Assembly: GCA_965211995.1 (NCBI GenBank)
Contig: OZ243040.1
Span: forward strand, 62,001-126,000
Direction: 5' to 3'
From: CAYFZO01 sp965211995
Lineage (GTDB): Bacteria > Pseudomonadota > Gammaproteobacteria > Poriferisulfidales > Oxydemutatoraceae
DNA: 64,000 bases
A program made the position numbers and the translations under genes. Under the pieces are notes generated by a model, which searched no databases, was not told the origin of the DNA, and saw only the letters and a list, made by a program, of their open reading frames with translations. Of this stretch, positions 9,170 to 18,971 are shown one piece after another; the first letter of the stretch is position 1, and each line of letters begins with the position of its first letter.

Positions 9170-9448
9170 CTAGGCCAGCATCGAGCGCAGGGTTTTGTGC
9201 AGTGCGTATCCGATCATCATGAGCACTGAAATCGCGAGCACTCCCATCGCAAGCGGGAGCGCAAAAAAGTAGAGAATGATTCCGAACGCCGTGAGCAACG
9301 CGAAACTCAACAGACCTCCGATGATTTCCCGCAGCGGCGACGATGGTGTTCTCGAGAGCCGGTTGTTGAACCACAGATACGTGAACCACGCCAACACTGT
9401 CAGCACCGTGGCGGTGACGAAACCGGCGGTGTTTGCGAGAGCGGCCAT
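9170..9448 (-). CDS. Small two- to three-helix membrane protein, function unknown
   Basis: A 92-residue protein starting MAALANTAGF. It has hydrophobic stretches near residues 8-27, 40-62 and 62-82 and a short basic C-terminus. No family recognised. The ATG at 9448 is chosen over a longer basic extension that shows no membrane or family logic. It is convergent with ilvA (25 nt between the stops) and divergent from rpoH. Confidence 0.55.
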   Translation of the reverse strand: MAALANTAGFVTATVLTVLAWFTYLWFNNRLSRTPSSPLREIIGGLLSFALLTAFGIILYFFALPLAMGVLAISVLMMIGYALHKTLRSMLA

Positions 9449-9582
9449 GTTTTGCTGTTTGCGGCGGGCTGACTGTTGAGAGGCGTTGCGTCGGTGCGGC
9501 GAAACGCGAAATCCTATCATAGGCTCCGTTTGCAGGCTATTTCAGGCGCCGGCCGCGCTGGGAAAGGGGTATGGGTGATCTC

Positions 9583-9598
9583 ATAAACAGTTGTTTAT
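9583..9598. promoter_or_regulatory. Palindrome upstream of rpoH
   Basis: ATAAACA-GT-TGTTTAT, a 7-2-7 perfect inverted repeat in AT-rich DNA, 30 nt before the -35 of the rpoH promoter. It may be an operator for rpoH or for the divergent small membrane gene. No regulator is assigned. Confidence 0.4.
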
Positions 9599-9627
9599 AA
9601 AAGAAAAATTCCTCTTCCCCGCTGGTT

Positions 9628-9657
9628 TTGGCAGTCTGGTGCGGAGAGTGCTAAAAT
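9628..9657 (+). promoter_or_regulatory. Sigma-70-type promoter for rpoH
   Basis: TTGGCA (9628-9633), 18-nt spacer, then TGC-TAAAAT (9652-9657), an extended -10. Transcription would start near 9664, giving a leader of about 25 nt before the rpoH ATG. Confidence 0.55.
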
Positions 9658-9688
9658 GACGCATTGTCATGCAACAGGTGTAATCGCA

Positions 9689-10536
<848 letters not shown>

Positions 10537-10555
<19 letters not shown>

Positions 10556-10760
10556 GCGTGCTGTAAGTTCGCGCCTGTTCTCCCCAAGTTCAATTGGCCG
10601 AAAGCGCCGCCTGAGTGCGCTGTAAGTTCGCGCCTGCTCTCCCAAGTTCAATTGGCCGAAAGCGCCGCCTGAGCGTGCTGTAAGTTCGCGTCTGTTCTCC
10701 CCAAGTTCAATTGGCCGAAAGCGCCGCTTGAGCGCGTTGTAAGTTCGCGCCTGGTCGAGG
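10537..10760 (+). repeat. 59-bp tandem repeat, about 3.8 copies, beginning in the rpoH 3' end
   Basis: Units start at 10537, 10596, 10654 and 10713 (spacing 59, 58, 59), each beginning GGCCGAAAGC and ending near AAGTTCAATT. Unit 1 includes the last codons and the stop of rpoH, so units 2-4 are copies of the gene's tail plus its 3' flank. A few substitutions separate the units. More degenerate GGTTCAAnTGGCCG pieces follow to about 10840. Confidence 0.9.
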
Positions 10761-11027
10761 CTCAAGCCGCAAGGTTCAAATGGCCGGGGGGTATCGGCTC
10801 GCCGGCCTTTCGCGCCCGGGTTCAAGTGGCCGGGATTCAAGTCGTCGAGGGGCGGCGTCTGTTATTCGCGGCTTTACGCGGGTTGCGCCGGAGTCGTTTT
10901 GCACCGCGGCCGAACCCGCGGCGCCTGGCCATTGCCGTGCCGATAACGGCCTAAGTCCGGCTGTCTCTTATTGATTTCTTATGCCTAAGCTGCTTGATCT
11001 GCGGATTCCCTCTTGTTTGATCTCGGG
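10761..11027. other. Intergenic stretch after the rpoH repeats
   Basis: Contains decayed fragments of the 59-bp unit near 10770-10840 and then unremarkable GC-rich DNA up to the ctaB stop. No gene, tRNA or clear terminator seen. Confidence 0.5.
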
Positions 11028-11957
11028 CTACAGCAACATCCTGCCGATCGCGGGCAGATGTGCGTCGAACAGCAGCAGCGCAAACAGCAGCAGGATGTAG
11101 ATGATCGAATAGACGAAAGTGTCTTTCGCCCACCGCTCGCTGCGCGTAATCTTGAGGCCGACCGCGTGATACAGAAAAACGCCGTTGAGCAGGGCTGCGC
11201 CGAACAGGTAAACCGGCCCCGACATGCTGATAATGTACGGCAGCATCGTCACGGCGCTCAGCAAAGTGGTGTACAGCAGGACGTGCAGGCGCGTGAAGTC
11301 TTCTCCGTGCGTGACCGGCAGCATCGGCACCTCGGCGTCGGCGTAGTCCTGTTTGCGGTACAGCGCGAGCGACCAGAAGTGCGGCGGCGTCCACGCGAAG
11401 ATGATCAGAAACAGCAGCAGCGCTTCGGCCTCGACCCGGCCGGTCACCGCGGTCCAGCCGAGCAGCGGCGGCGTCGCGCCGGCGGCTCCGCCGATCACGA
11501 TGTTTTGAGGCGTTGCGTATTTCAGAAAGCGCGTGTAGATCACGGCGTAGCCGACCAGCGACATCAGCGTCAGGACGGTGGTCAGCAGATTGACCCACAG
11601 CGCGAGGATCAGCGTGCCGGCGGTGCCGATCAGGCCCGCGAACACCAGCACCTGTTTTTTCTCAAGGTGTCCCGCGGGCAGCGGCCGCGCCCGGGTTCTT
11701 TGCATCACCGCGTCTATATGGTGGTCGGCGACCTGGTTGATCGCCGCCGCCGCGCCCGCGATCAGCGCAATCCCGGCGGTGCCCGCGATCACCGTAATCC
11801 AGGGGACGTAGCCGGGCGCCGCGAGGAACATCCCGGCCAGTGCCGTAAACAGCATTGTCGCGACCACCTTGGGCTTGCAGACCTCAAGGTAGTTTTTAGC
11901 CGCGAGGCTGAAGCGGGGTGTGGCCGGGGTGATCTTTGGGGCGGAGGGAGCGGACAT
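11028..11957 (-). CDS. ctaB: Protohaem IX farnesyltransferase (haem O synthase)
   Basis: A 309-residue UbiA-superfamily membrane prenyltransferase that adds farnesyl to haem B. The first Asp-rich motif is NQVADHHIDAVMQRTRARP and the second region reads YRKQDYADAEVPMLP. About nine hydrophobic helices. It starts 5 nt after the ctaA stop and is the last gene of the oxidase assembly unit. Its product is the substrate of CtaA. Confidence 0.96.
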   Translation of the reverse strand: MSAPSAPKITPATPRFSLAAKNYLEVCKPKVVATMLFTALAGMFLAAPGYVPWITVIAGTAGIALIAGAAAAINQVADHHIDAVMQRTRARPLPAGHLEKKQVLVFAGLIGTAGTLILALWVNLLTTVLTLMSLVGYAVIYTRFLKYATPQNIVIGGAAGATPPLLGWTAVTGRVEAEALLLFLIIFAWTPPHFWSLALYRKQDYADAEVPMLPVTHGEDFTRLHVLLYTTLLSAVTMLPYIISMSGPVYLFGAALLNGVFLYHAVGLKITRSERWAKDTFVYSIIYILLLFALLLFDAHLPAIGRMLL

Positions 11958-11962
11958 TTTGC

Positions 11963-13003
11963 TTAAGATTTTAACATGCGCGCCACCGTGATCAGGCTCA
12001 ACAGCAACAGCGCGGCCAGGCCGTTGTGCGCGGTCGCGACGGGCAGCGGCAGAGACAAAACGACGTTCAACACGCCGAGCAGGGTTTGCAAAGCAAGCAG
12101 CGCCAGCGCCGCCGCCGCCGCGGCCTTGAGCGCGGCCGGCGGTTTGTGCAGCAACAGCGCAAGCAGAAAGCCTCCGAGCAGCACCACGGTCAGCAGCGCG
12201 CCGATGCGGTGCGCGACGTGGATCGCGGTGCGCGCGGCGTTGTCGAGCACGCCGTATTCGTAATTGACGCCCGCTTCGCCGCCGAGTTCAAACGCGGCGC
12301 CGAAGTCCATCGGCGGCCACCATTGCCGCTGGCAGGTCGGGAAATCGGGACACGCGAGCGCGGCGTAATTGCTCGCGGTCCAGCCGCCGAGGGCGATCTG
12401 TGCGAGCAGCACGCCGACGCCGGCCCAGGCGAAGCGCCGCCGGCGTTGCCCGTCGCGATCAGCGCTGCCGACGTTGATCCCGGCGGGCAGCGCCAACTGC
12501 CACAGCAGCGCGAGCGTCACCAGACCGCCGAGCAGGTGCGCGGTGACGACGGCCGGCTTGAGCAGCAAAGTGACGGTCCACATGCCGAGGATCGCTTGGA
12601 ACACCACGAGCACCGCGAGGGTCAGCGGCAACGCCACCGGCTGGCGGGCACGGCGACGGTGGGCCACGGCCAGCGCCGCGAGCGCGAAGATCAGCACGCC
12701 GAGAACCCCGGCGAGGTAGCGATGCAGGGTCTCTTTCCAGGCTTTGGCCGTGTCAACCCGGCGGTGCGGATATTCCTCGTGCGCCCGCTCTATTTCGGCG
12801 GCGGTTTCCGGAACGCCGAGCAGTTTTCCGTAGCAGCCCGGCCAGTCGGGGCAGCCGAGCCCCGCATCGGAAAGCCTGACGTAGGCGCCGAGCACGACCA
12901 CGCACAAAGCGACGGCCACCGCCGCGCGGGCGAGCAATATGAACCGGCGGTGCGGCAAGTCGGAAGCCGCGGGCGGGCGTGACGTCGCGGTTGTTGTTTT
13001 CAT
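11963..13003 (-). CDS. ctaA: Haem A synthase (COX15/CtaA)
   Basis: A 346-residue membrane enzyme oxidising haem O to haem A. Type-2 (proteobacterial) features include GLGCPDWPGCYG near residue 50, ETLHRYLAG and HRIGA with haem-ligand histidines, and LACPDFPTCQRQWWPP. Eight hydrophobic segments. Directly upstream of ctaB on the same strand. Confidence 0.95.
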   Translation of the reverse strand: MKTTTATSRPPAASDLPHRRFILLARAAVAVALCVVVLGAYVRLSDAGLGCPDWPGCYGKLLGVPETAAEIERAHEEYPHRRVDTAKAWKETLHRYLAGVLGVLIFALAALAVAHRRRARQPVALPLTLAVLVVFQAILGMWTVTLLLKPAVVTAHLLGGLVTLALLWQLALPAGINVGSADRDGQRRRRFAWAGVGVLLAQIALGGWTASNYAALACPDFPTCQRQWWPPMDFGAAFELGGEAGVNYEYGVLDNAARTAIHVAHRIGALLTVVLLGGFLLALLLHKPPAALKAAAAAALALLALQTLLGVLNVVLSLPLPVATAHNGLAALLLLSLITVARMLKS

Positions 13004-13113
13004 CGCTGTCGTCGTTGCCGGTTTTGCGGGATGGCGGTCATTGCCGCGATCCGCTTGTTCGCCATAGCGCTGCGGGGAAACAACGCCAGCGGCCGCCGGC
13101 GCACGCGGCGGCG

Positions 13114-13698
13114 TCAGCCAATTTTGGACACCCGCAGCAGTTTTTTAAGGTCTTTGAGCAGGCCCTTGGAGGCGACGTCGCCGGAATAACGCATCATCAG
13201 GTTGCCGAGCGGGTCAACCAGGTAGATGCTGTTCTTTGAATAGGCGCTGAACTGCTCAAGGAAAGCGCCGGGTTGCGGATACGCCGTGATCAATCGCGGG
13301 TGCCTGCCGAGCACTTGTTCGAGGCGGTCGCCGGTCACCGGCTCGCTCGCGAGATAAACGGTTTGCACGCGCTTGAGGTCCTTGCTCAGGGACAGCCGCA
13401 CCTGGCGCATTTTGAACAGGCCGGCTTCGCACGCGAGACCGCAGTTTGCGCCGCCCCAGTACAGCAGGGTCCATTTGCCGGCAAGCAGATCGCCGGGCAG
13501 CGTTCTTCCTTTGAACGATACGGCCGCAAAGGCGGCGAGCGGCTGCGCCGGGGTAATCAGATCGCCGTGGCTCGCGTTTGCAGTCGGCGTGAACCACGCC
13601 GGATTGAAGTAAATCAGCATCGCCGCAAACAGCGGGCCGAAAAAAGCGAGGATCAAGGCCAGCAGTTTCAGGCGCCCGGATTGTCCGGAGTGCAGCAT
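13114..13698 (-). CDS. Membrane-anchored SCO/thioredoxin-like protein of the oxidase cluster
   Basis: A 194-residue protein with one N-terminal helix (about residues 10-31) and an exported domain. The segment LLYWGGANCGLACEAGLFKMRQ holds a Cys-x3-Cys pair, recalling the copper-binding CxxxC of SCO proteins, although the rest is divergent. The same position (between SURF1 and ctaA) holds a conserved hypothetical protein in related genomes. A role in copper delivery to or assembly of the oxidase is inference. Confidence 0.7.
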   Translation of the reverse strand: MLHSGQSGRLKLLALILAFFGPLFAAMLIYFNPAWFTPTANASHGDLITPAQPLAAFAAVSFKGRTLPGDLLAGKWTLLYWGGANCGLACEAGLFKMRQVRLSLSKDLKRVQTVYLASEPVTGDRLEQVLGRHPRLITAYPQPGAFLEQFSAYSKNSIYLVDPLGNLMMRYSGDVASKGLLKDLKKLLRVSKIG

Positions 13699-13899
13699 TT
13701 GTCAAAGCCGTGGGTTACGCGGGTTTTCGCGGGCTTAAAAAAGAATTTTCCCGGATGCCGTTGTTGCGGCCGCCGCCGCGAGTTTTATTTGCAGTTGAAA
13801 GAAGTCGTGAGTTCAGATTGATCTGCGCCGTTAAAACAGGCGCGGGCACTTGCTGAAATTGATCCAAAACCATCCTGATGAAGCGGGTTTGAACCCGTT

Positions 13900-14613
13900 T
13901 TATTTGGGTTTGCGCCGCAGCGTCAGCACGACGAACACCGCGACCACGCCGAGCGCAAGCGCGAACCATTGAAACGCGTAGGCGAGGTGCTTGTTCGGGG
14001 ATACCGCGATGAGCGGCCAGTCGCGCAGATAGCCGTGCTCGGACGCGGGGTCGAGGCGCAGCGTGAAAGGGCGCAGCGGCTCGCCGAGGCGCTGCCCGAG
14101 CGTGTTGAAGTCCAGGAACTGAATGATTCGCGGCCAGCCGAGTTCGCCGTCGTCCATGCCGCCGAGGCTGAAAGGCTCCGCGTAAGGCACGTAGATCAAG
14201 CCTTCGAGATGCAACGGCTTATCCGGGATCGAGACGTCGGGCGGATCATTTCTGCTCGCGCCGAGCGGGACCCAACCGCGGTCCACCAGGAACGATTCGC
14301 CGTGCGCCGGCTTGAACGGCGTGAGCACGTTGAAACCGGGGCGGCTCTCGCGGATCTGATTGTCGAGCAGAAATTGGCGCGCGGCGGCGGCGGTCGCGGT
14401 GACGCGCACTTTGCGGTAGCGCCACCGCTCGGGGTCTGCGAGCCGGGCCGGCAGCGCCGCAGCGGGCTGGGTCGCGCGTTCGCGGTAGGTTTCCAATATC
14501 TGCGTCTTTTCGTCGGCCCGGTGCAACTGCCACCTGCCGAGTCCCGCGAACAAACTCACGAGGAACACCGTCGCGAACAGGCCGAGCAGGGTTTGCTTGA
14601 AGTACAGTTTCAC
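13900..14613 (-). CDS. SURF1 family cytochrome oxidase assembly protein
   Basis: A 237-residue protein with transmembrane helices at both ends (about 9-27 and 211-230) around a periplasmic domain, the SURF1 layout. Family blocks are GRWQLHRADEK, RPGFNVLTPF, FLVDRGWVP and AYAFQWFALALG. It helps haem A insertion or assembly of subunit I. There is a 200-nt gap to the next gene, in which I see nothing. Confidence 0.9.
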   Translation of the reverse strand: MKLYFKQTLLGLFATVFLVSLFAGLGRWQLHRADEKTQILETYRERATQPAAALPARLADPERWRYRKVRVTATAAAARQFLLDNQIRESRPGFNVLTPFKPAHGESFLVDRGWVPLGASRNDPPDVSIPDKPLHLEGLIYVPYAEPFSLGGMDDGELGWPRIIQFLDFNTLGQRLGEPLRPFTLRLDPASEHGYLRDWPLIAVSPNKHLAYAFQWFALALGVVAVFVVLTLRRKPK

Positions 14614-14679
14614 GGGGTTCCGGGCGGGGTTTTCTGGTATTCTGCCGGCGTGTTCAAACCGACGGGGCGTCGCGGTTTT

Positions 14680-14889
14680 ATGTGGCTGAAGTCGCTGGTG
14701 GTTATTTTATTGCTGGTCATCATGGTCAGCATGGGTTCGGCGCTGGTGTACCTGGTCAAGGATCGGGGTTCCACCCGGCGCACCCTGAACGCGCTGACCC
14801 TGAGGATCGGGCTTTCGATCATTGCGTTTTTGCTGTTGCTGGTCGGTTACGCAACCGGGCTGATTACGCCGCACGGCGTCGTGCCCTGA
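14680..14889 (+). CDS. Twin-transmembrane protein, DUF2909-like
   Basis: A 69-residue protein with two helices (about 3-25 and 43-63) joined by KDRGSTRRTLNALTLRIG, the pattern of DUF2909. It faces the opposite way to the oxidase genes but keeps the SURF1-DUF2909-ctaE neighbourhood known from Pseudomonas and Burkholderiales. Function unknown, presumed oxidase-related. The ATG at 14680 is used; a GTG 30 nt upstream has no ribosome site. Confidence 0.8.
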   Translation: MWLKSLVVILLLVIMVSMGSALVYLVKDRGSTRRTLNALTLRIGLSIIAFLLLLVGYATGLITPHGVVP

Positions 14890-14911
14890 CGGGCGCGTGC
14901 GGGCGCCGCAG

Positions 14912-15784
14912 CTACAGCCAGTACACGAAGATAAACAGCCCGAGCCACACCACGTCCACGAAGTGCCAGTACCAGGCGGCGGCCTCGAACGCGAAGTGAT
15001 TTTGCGGGGTGAAGTGCCCGGCGATGCTGCGCAACAGGATGACCGTGAGTATGATCGCGCCGAGCGTGACGTGCAGGCCGTGGAAGCCGGTCAGCATAAA
15101 GAAAGTTGACCCGTAAACGCCCGACTCCAGCGTCAGGTTCAAGTCGGAATAAGCGTGGATGTATTCGCCCGCCTGCAGCGCGACAAACACAAATCCCAAC
15201 ACCACCGTCAGCGCCAGGCCCGCGATCAGTTGTCCGCGCTTCATCGCTTTAAGGCCGTGGTGCGCCCAGGTCACGGTGACTCCGCTGGTCAGCAGGATCA
15301 GCGTGTTGATCGCGGGTATGTCCCAGACCGGGATGAGTTTGAACTCGCCGCCGATTTCGCCCGGGCCGTTGGCCGTCGTCGGCCAGATTGCCTCGAAGGC
15401 GGGCCACAGGTAGAGGTTGGTCGAAGCCCCCGAGCCTTCGCCGCCGAGCCACGGTATTGAGTAGATGCGGGCATAGAACAGGGCGCCGAAAAACACGGCG
15501 AAGAACATGATCTCGGAGAAGATGAACCAGGACATCCCCCAGCGGAACGACGCATCCACTTGGCTGTTGTAGGTGCCCGACTCGCTTTCCCTGATAACCG
15601 TGCCGAACCAGCCGCACAGCATCACGATCAGTATCAGCGCGCCGACGCCCATCAGAGGCGTGCCGAACGCAGTGCCGTTGAGCAGCAGCGCGGCGCCGAC
15701 CGTGATCAAGAACAGCGCGACCGAGCCGGTGAGCGGCCAGTGGCTCGGGTGGGGTATGTAATAAGAAGAATGGGCGTCGGACAT
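14912..15784 (-). CDS. ctaE: Cytochrome c oxidase subunit III
   Basis: A 290-residue membrane subunit with seven helices. Motifs include HPSHWPLTGS, WGMSWFIFSEIMFF and TGFHGLHVT, with WHFVDVVWLGLF at the C-terminus. The ATG at 15784 has AGGAG six nt upstream and lies 2 nt after the ctaG stop, so it is preferred to a TTG at 15790. Confidence 0.96.
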   Translation of the reverse strand: MSDAHSSYYIPHPSHWPLTGSVALFLITVGAALLLNGTAFGTPLMGVGALILIVMLCGWFGTVIRESESGTYNSQVDASFRWGMSWFIFSEIMFFAVFFGALFYARIYSIPWLGGEGSGASTNLYLWPAFEAIWPTTANGPGEIGGEFKLIPVWDIPAINTLILLTSGVTVTWAHHGLKAMKRGQLIAGLALTVVLGFVFVALQAGEYIHAYSDLNLTLESGVYGSTFFMLTGFHGLHVTLGAIILTVILLRSIAGHFTPQNHFAFEAAAWYWHFVDVVWLGLFIFVYWL

Positions 15785-15786
15785 GG

Positions 15787-16332
15787 TCAACTCCTGTTCG
15801 CTTCGGCGGTGTCGGTGACGTCAAAAAAAGTATAGGCGAGCGAGACGGTCTTGACGTGCTCCGGCAATTCGGCGTCCACCACGAAGCGCACCGGCATCAG
15901 GCGCTCCTCGCCGGGCTCAAGCGCCTGCCTGGAAAAGCAGAAGCACTCGATCTTGTTGAAGAACGGCGCGGCGGCGGCCGGAGCGACGCTCGGCACCGCC
16001 TGCCCGACGGTGCGTGCGGCGTTGCGGTTTTTGACGAAGTAGTCGATCTCATAGATCTTTCCCGGCCTGATCTCGAGTTGTTTGATCACGGGGGTGAATT
16101 CCCAGTTCATCGCCCGGTTCAGCCCGGCGATGAATTCGACCGTGATCAGGCGCGATTCGTCCACGCCGCGGGCGCCGGCCCGGCTTTCGGTGACGCTGCC
16201 GGTTTTGCCGTTGAGGCCGGTAATGTCGCAGATCACTTCGTATAGCGGCACCAGTCCGAAGCCGAAGCCGAACATTGCGACGGCGACGGCCGCGAGTTTC
16301 AAGGCGAGTTTGTTCGAGGCCGGTTGGTTCAT
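15787..16332 (-). CDS. ctaG: Cytochrome c oxidase assembly protein CtaG/Cox11 (copper insertion)
   Basis: A 181-residue copper chaperone for CuB, with one N-terminal helix and a periplasmic domain. The copper motif CFCF is present in NKIECFCFSRQALEPGE, preceded by FGLVPLYEVICDITGLNG. The start at MNQPASNK (16332) is chosen because the longer frame is arginine-rich and unlike the family. Confidence 0.95.
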   Translation of the reverse strand: MNQPASNKLALKLAAVAVAMFGFGFGLVPLYEVICDITGLNGKTGSVTESRAGARGVDESRLITVEFIAGLNRAMNWEFTPVIKQLEIRPGKIYEIDYFVKNRNAARTVGQAVPSVAPAAAAPFFNKIECFCFSRQALEPGEERLMPVRFVVDAELPEHVKTVSLAYTFFDVTDTAEANRS

Positions 16333-16346
16333 CCGCCGCTCCGCGC

Positions 16347-16469
16347 TCACCGCGCCGCGGCGAGAAAATAAAAGCCGATGTAAATCACGGCCGCGACCAC
16401 GGCGAGGGTGACGGCCGTTGCGGTGACGCTGCCCGCGCACCTGCCGTTGGTATGCCGACTCAGCGTCAC
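16347..16469 (-). CDS. Cytochrome oxidase small assembly protein-like, 40 residues
   Basis: A short frame with a GTG start at 16469, a basic N-terminus (RHTNGR) and one hydrophobic helix of about 23 residues, ending AAR. It lies between ctaD and ctaG, where Burkholderiales carry a small single-helix assembly protein with a similar basic start. It begins 5 nt after the ctaD stop. Assignment rests on size, topology and position. Confidence 0.5.
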   Translation of the reverse strand: MTLSRHTNGRCAGSVTATAVTLAVVAAVIYIGFYFLAAAR

Positions 16470-16473
16470 CGGC

Positions 16474-18057
16474 TTACCGGATTTGCGGCGGCGTCGTGAA
16501 ACTGTGATACGGCGGCGGCGACGACAGCGTCCATTCGAGCCCGTCGGCGCCGTCCCACACCTGCGCCGTCGCTTTTTCTTTGCCGCGGATCGTCGCAACC
16601 ACCAGATACAGGAACAGCAACTGCGAGAAACCGAAGCCGAACGCGCCGATGCTCGCGAGCACGTTGTAATCGGTGAACTGCATGTTGTAGTCCGGAATGC
16701 GCCGCGGCATGCCCGCCAGCCCCACGAAGTGCATCGGGAAGAAAGTCAGGTTGACGAAGATCGCCGACAGCCAGAAATGCCATTTGCCGAGCGTTTCGTT
16801 GTACATATTGCCGCTCCATTTCGGCAGCCAGTAGTACACCGCGGCGATGATCGCGAAGATTGAGCCCGGCACCAGCACGTAGTGGAAGTGCGCGACGACA
16901 AAGTAGGTGTCGTGGTACTGGTAATCGGCCGGCGTGATCGCGAGCATCAGGCCCGAAAACCCGCCCATCGTGAACAGCACGATGAATGAAATCGCGAACA
17001 GCATCGGGGTCTCGAACGTCAGCGATCCGCGCCACATCGTCGCGACCCAGTTGAATATCTTGACGCCGGTCGGCACCGCGATCAGCATCGTCGAAAACAT
17101 GAAGAACAGTTGTCCCGCGAGCGGCATGCCGACGGTGAACATGTGGTGCGCCCACACGATGAACGACAGAAAGGCGATCGAGGCGGTCGCGTACACCATC
17201 GAGCTGTAGCCGAACAGGGGCTTGCGCGAGAACGTCGGGAGGATGCTCGAGACCACGCCGAAAGACGGCAGGATCAGGATGTAAACTTCGGGGTGGCCGA
17301 AGAACCAGAAGATGTGCTGGAACAGCACCGGGTCGCCGCCGCCGGCCGCGTTGAAGAAACTGGTGCCGAAGAACTTGTCCGTCAGCAGCATCGTGACGCC
17401 GCCCGCGAGCACCGGCATCACCGCGATCAGCAGGTAGGCGGTGATCAGCCAGGTCCATACGAACAACGGCATTTTCATCAGCGTCATTCCGGGCGCGCGC
17501 ATATTGAGAATGGTCGCGATAATGTTGATCGCGCCCAGGATTGACGACAGCCCCATCAGGTGGATTGCGAACACGAGGAACGGCAGTGCCGCGCCGGTCT
17601 GCAGGCTCAGCGGGGGGTACAGGGTCCAGCCGCCGGCGGGCGCGCCGCCGTCCATGAACAGCGTTGACAGCAGCAGCGAAAATGCAAACGGCAGGATCCA
17701 GAAACTCCAGTTGTTGAGCCGCGGCAGCGCCATGTCGGTGCTGCCGACCATCATCGGGATCAGCCAGTTGGCGAGGCCGGTGAACGCCGGCATGACGACG
17801 CCGAAAATCATCACCAGCGCGTGCATGGTCGTCATCGAATTGAAGAACAGCGGGTCCACGAATTGCAGGCCCGGCTCGAACAGTTCCGTGCGGATCACCA
17901 GCGCCATCGCGCCGCCGATGAAGAACATGATCAGCGCGAACCACAGGTACAGCGTGCCGATGTCCTTGTGGTTGGTGGTAAAAAGCCAGCGCTTGACGCC
18001 GCCGGGGTGCTCTGCGTGATGCTCCTGCCGGGCTTCGCCGGTTATGACCGCACTCAT
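16474..18057 (-). CDS. ctaD: Cytochrome c oxidase subunit I (aa3 type)
   Basis: A 527-residue haem-copper oxidase catalytic subunit with twelve helices. Key blocks include TTNHKDIGTLYLWF at the start, TMHALVMIF (haem-ligand His), FWFFGHPEVYILILPSFG (CuB His and the Tyr cross-link), WAHHMFTVG (two CuB His) and HDTYFVVAHFHYV (both haem ligands). This is the A1-type proton-pumping oxidase. The ATG at 18057 (MSAVITGE) is preferred over a frame extension upstream. Confidence 0.97.
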   Translation of the reverse strand: MSAVITGEARQEHHAEHPGGVKRWLFTTNHKDIGTLYLWFALIMFFIGGAMALVIRTELFEPGLQFVDPLFFNSMTTMHALVMIFGVVMPAFTGLANWLIPMMVGSTDMALPRLNNWSFWILPFAFSLLLSTLFMDGGAPAGGWTLYPPLSLQTGAALPFLVFAIHLMGLSSILGAINIIATILNMRAPGMTLMKMPLFVWTWLITAYLLIAVMPVLAGGVTMLLTDKFFGTSFFNAAGGGDPVLFQHIFWFFGHPEVYILILPSFGVVSSILPTFSRKPLFGYSSMVYATASIAFLSFIVWAHHMFTVGMPLAGQLFFMFSTMLIAVPTGVKIFNWVATMWRGSLTFETPMLFAISFIVLFTMGGFSGLMLAITPADYQYHDTYFVVAHFHYVLVPGSIFAIIAAVYYWLPKWSGNMYNETLGKWHFWLSAIFVNLTFFPMHFVGLAGMPRRIPDYNMQFTDYNVLASIGAFGFGFSQLLFLYLVVATIRGKEKATAQVWDGADGLEWTLSSPPPYHSFTTPPQIR

Positions 18058-18073
18058 GTTTTTTCTCCCGCTG

Positions 18074-18880
18074 TTAGTTGCTCGAAGACGCAAGCGCCTG
18101 TGCTTTCATTTGTGCCACCCATTGCTCGTAGGCGTCCGCTTCGACCGCGCGCACCACGATCGGCATGAAGGCGTGACCGCGCCCGCACAGTTCCGCGCAC
18201 TGCCCGCGATAGACGCCGGGCTTGTCGATCCGGGTCCAGACCTCGTTGATGAACCCGGGAACCGCGTCTTTCTTGACCGCGAGGTCCGGCACCCACCAGG
18301 CGTGGAGAACGTCGCTTGAAGTCACGAGGAAGCGGATTTTTTTGCCGACGGGCAAAACCACCTCGTTGTCAACTTCGAGCAGGTAGTTTTCGTTTTTCTC
18401 CCGCAGGTTGTAGATTTCTTCACGCGGCGTCGTGAGCGCGCTGTAGAAACTGAGGTCCTCGCTCAGGTATTCGTACTGCCACAGCCATTGGTAGCCGGTG
18501 ATTTTCACCGTCATGTCGGCGTTGCCGGTGTTTTCCAGTTTGATCAGGGTTTTCGACGCCGGCACCGCCATCGCGATCAGGATCACCAGCGGCACCAGCG
18601 TCCAGACGAATTCGGCGGTCGCGCTTTCATGGAACTGCGCCGCCTGATGGTCTTTCGATTTGCGGTGCATGACGATTGCGTACGCCATGACGCCGTACAC
18701 CACGACCCCGATCGCGACGCAAATCCAGTAGATCAGCATATGCAGGTCGAACACTTCGCGGCTGATCTCGGTCACGCCGACCGGCATGTTGTAGGGCTGC
18801 AACTCGGCGCTCACCGCGGTCGCGAACAAGGCCAGCGCCGCCCCGCCGGTTGCGAAAAGTATCAGATCGCTTCTTCTCAT
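18074..18880 (-). CDS. ctaC: Cytochrome c oxidase subunit II (CuA)
   Basis: A 268-residue subunit that accepts electrons from cytochrome c. It has a signal peptide (cleavage likely after ATAVSA), two helices, then a cupredoxin domain with SSDVLHAWWVPDL and GQCAELCGRGHAFM, giving the His, two Cys, His and Met CuA ligands. There is no fused C-terminal cytochrome c domain. It is the first gene of the oxidase operon. The ribosome site of the ATG at 18880 is weak. Confidence 0.96.
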   Translation of the reverse strand: MRRSDLILFATGGAALALFATAVSAELQPYNMPVGVTEISREVFDLHMLIYWICVAIGVVVYGVMAYAIVMHRKSKDHQAAQFHESATAEFVWTLVPLVILIAMAVPASKTLIKLENTGNADMTVKITGYQWLWQYEYLSEDLSFYSALTTPREEIYNLREKNENYLLEVDNEVVLPVGKKIRFLVTSSDVLHAWWVPDLAVKKDAVPGFINEVWTRIDKPGVYRGQCAELCGRGHAFMPIVVRAVEADAYEQWVAQMKAQALASSSN

Positions 18881-18971
18881 AAGGTTTTCTGACGGGGGAT
18901 TTCCGACGGGAGTTTTCGGATTCGGCAAACCTTAATAGTACCCCGAATAGCCCGCCTGAATCAATAGAAAA

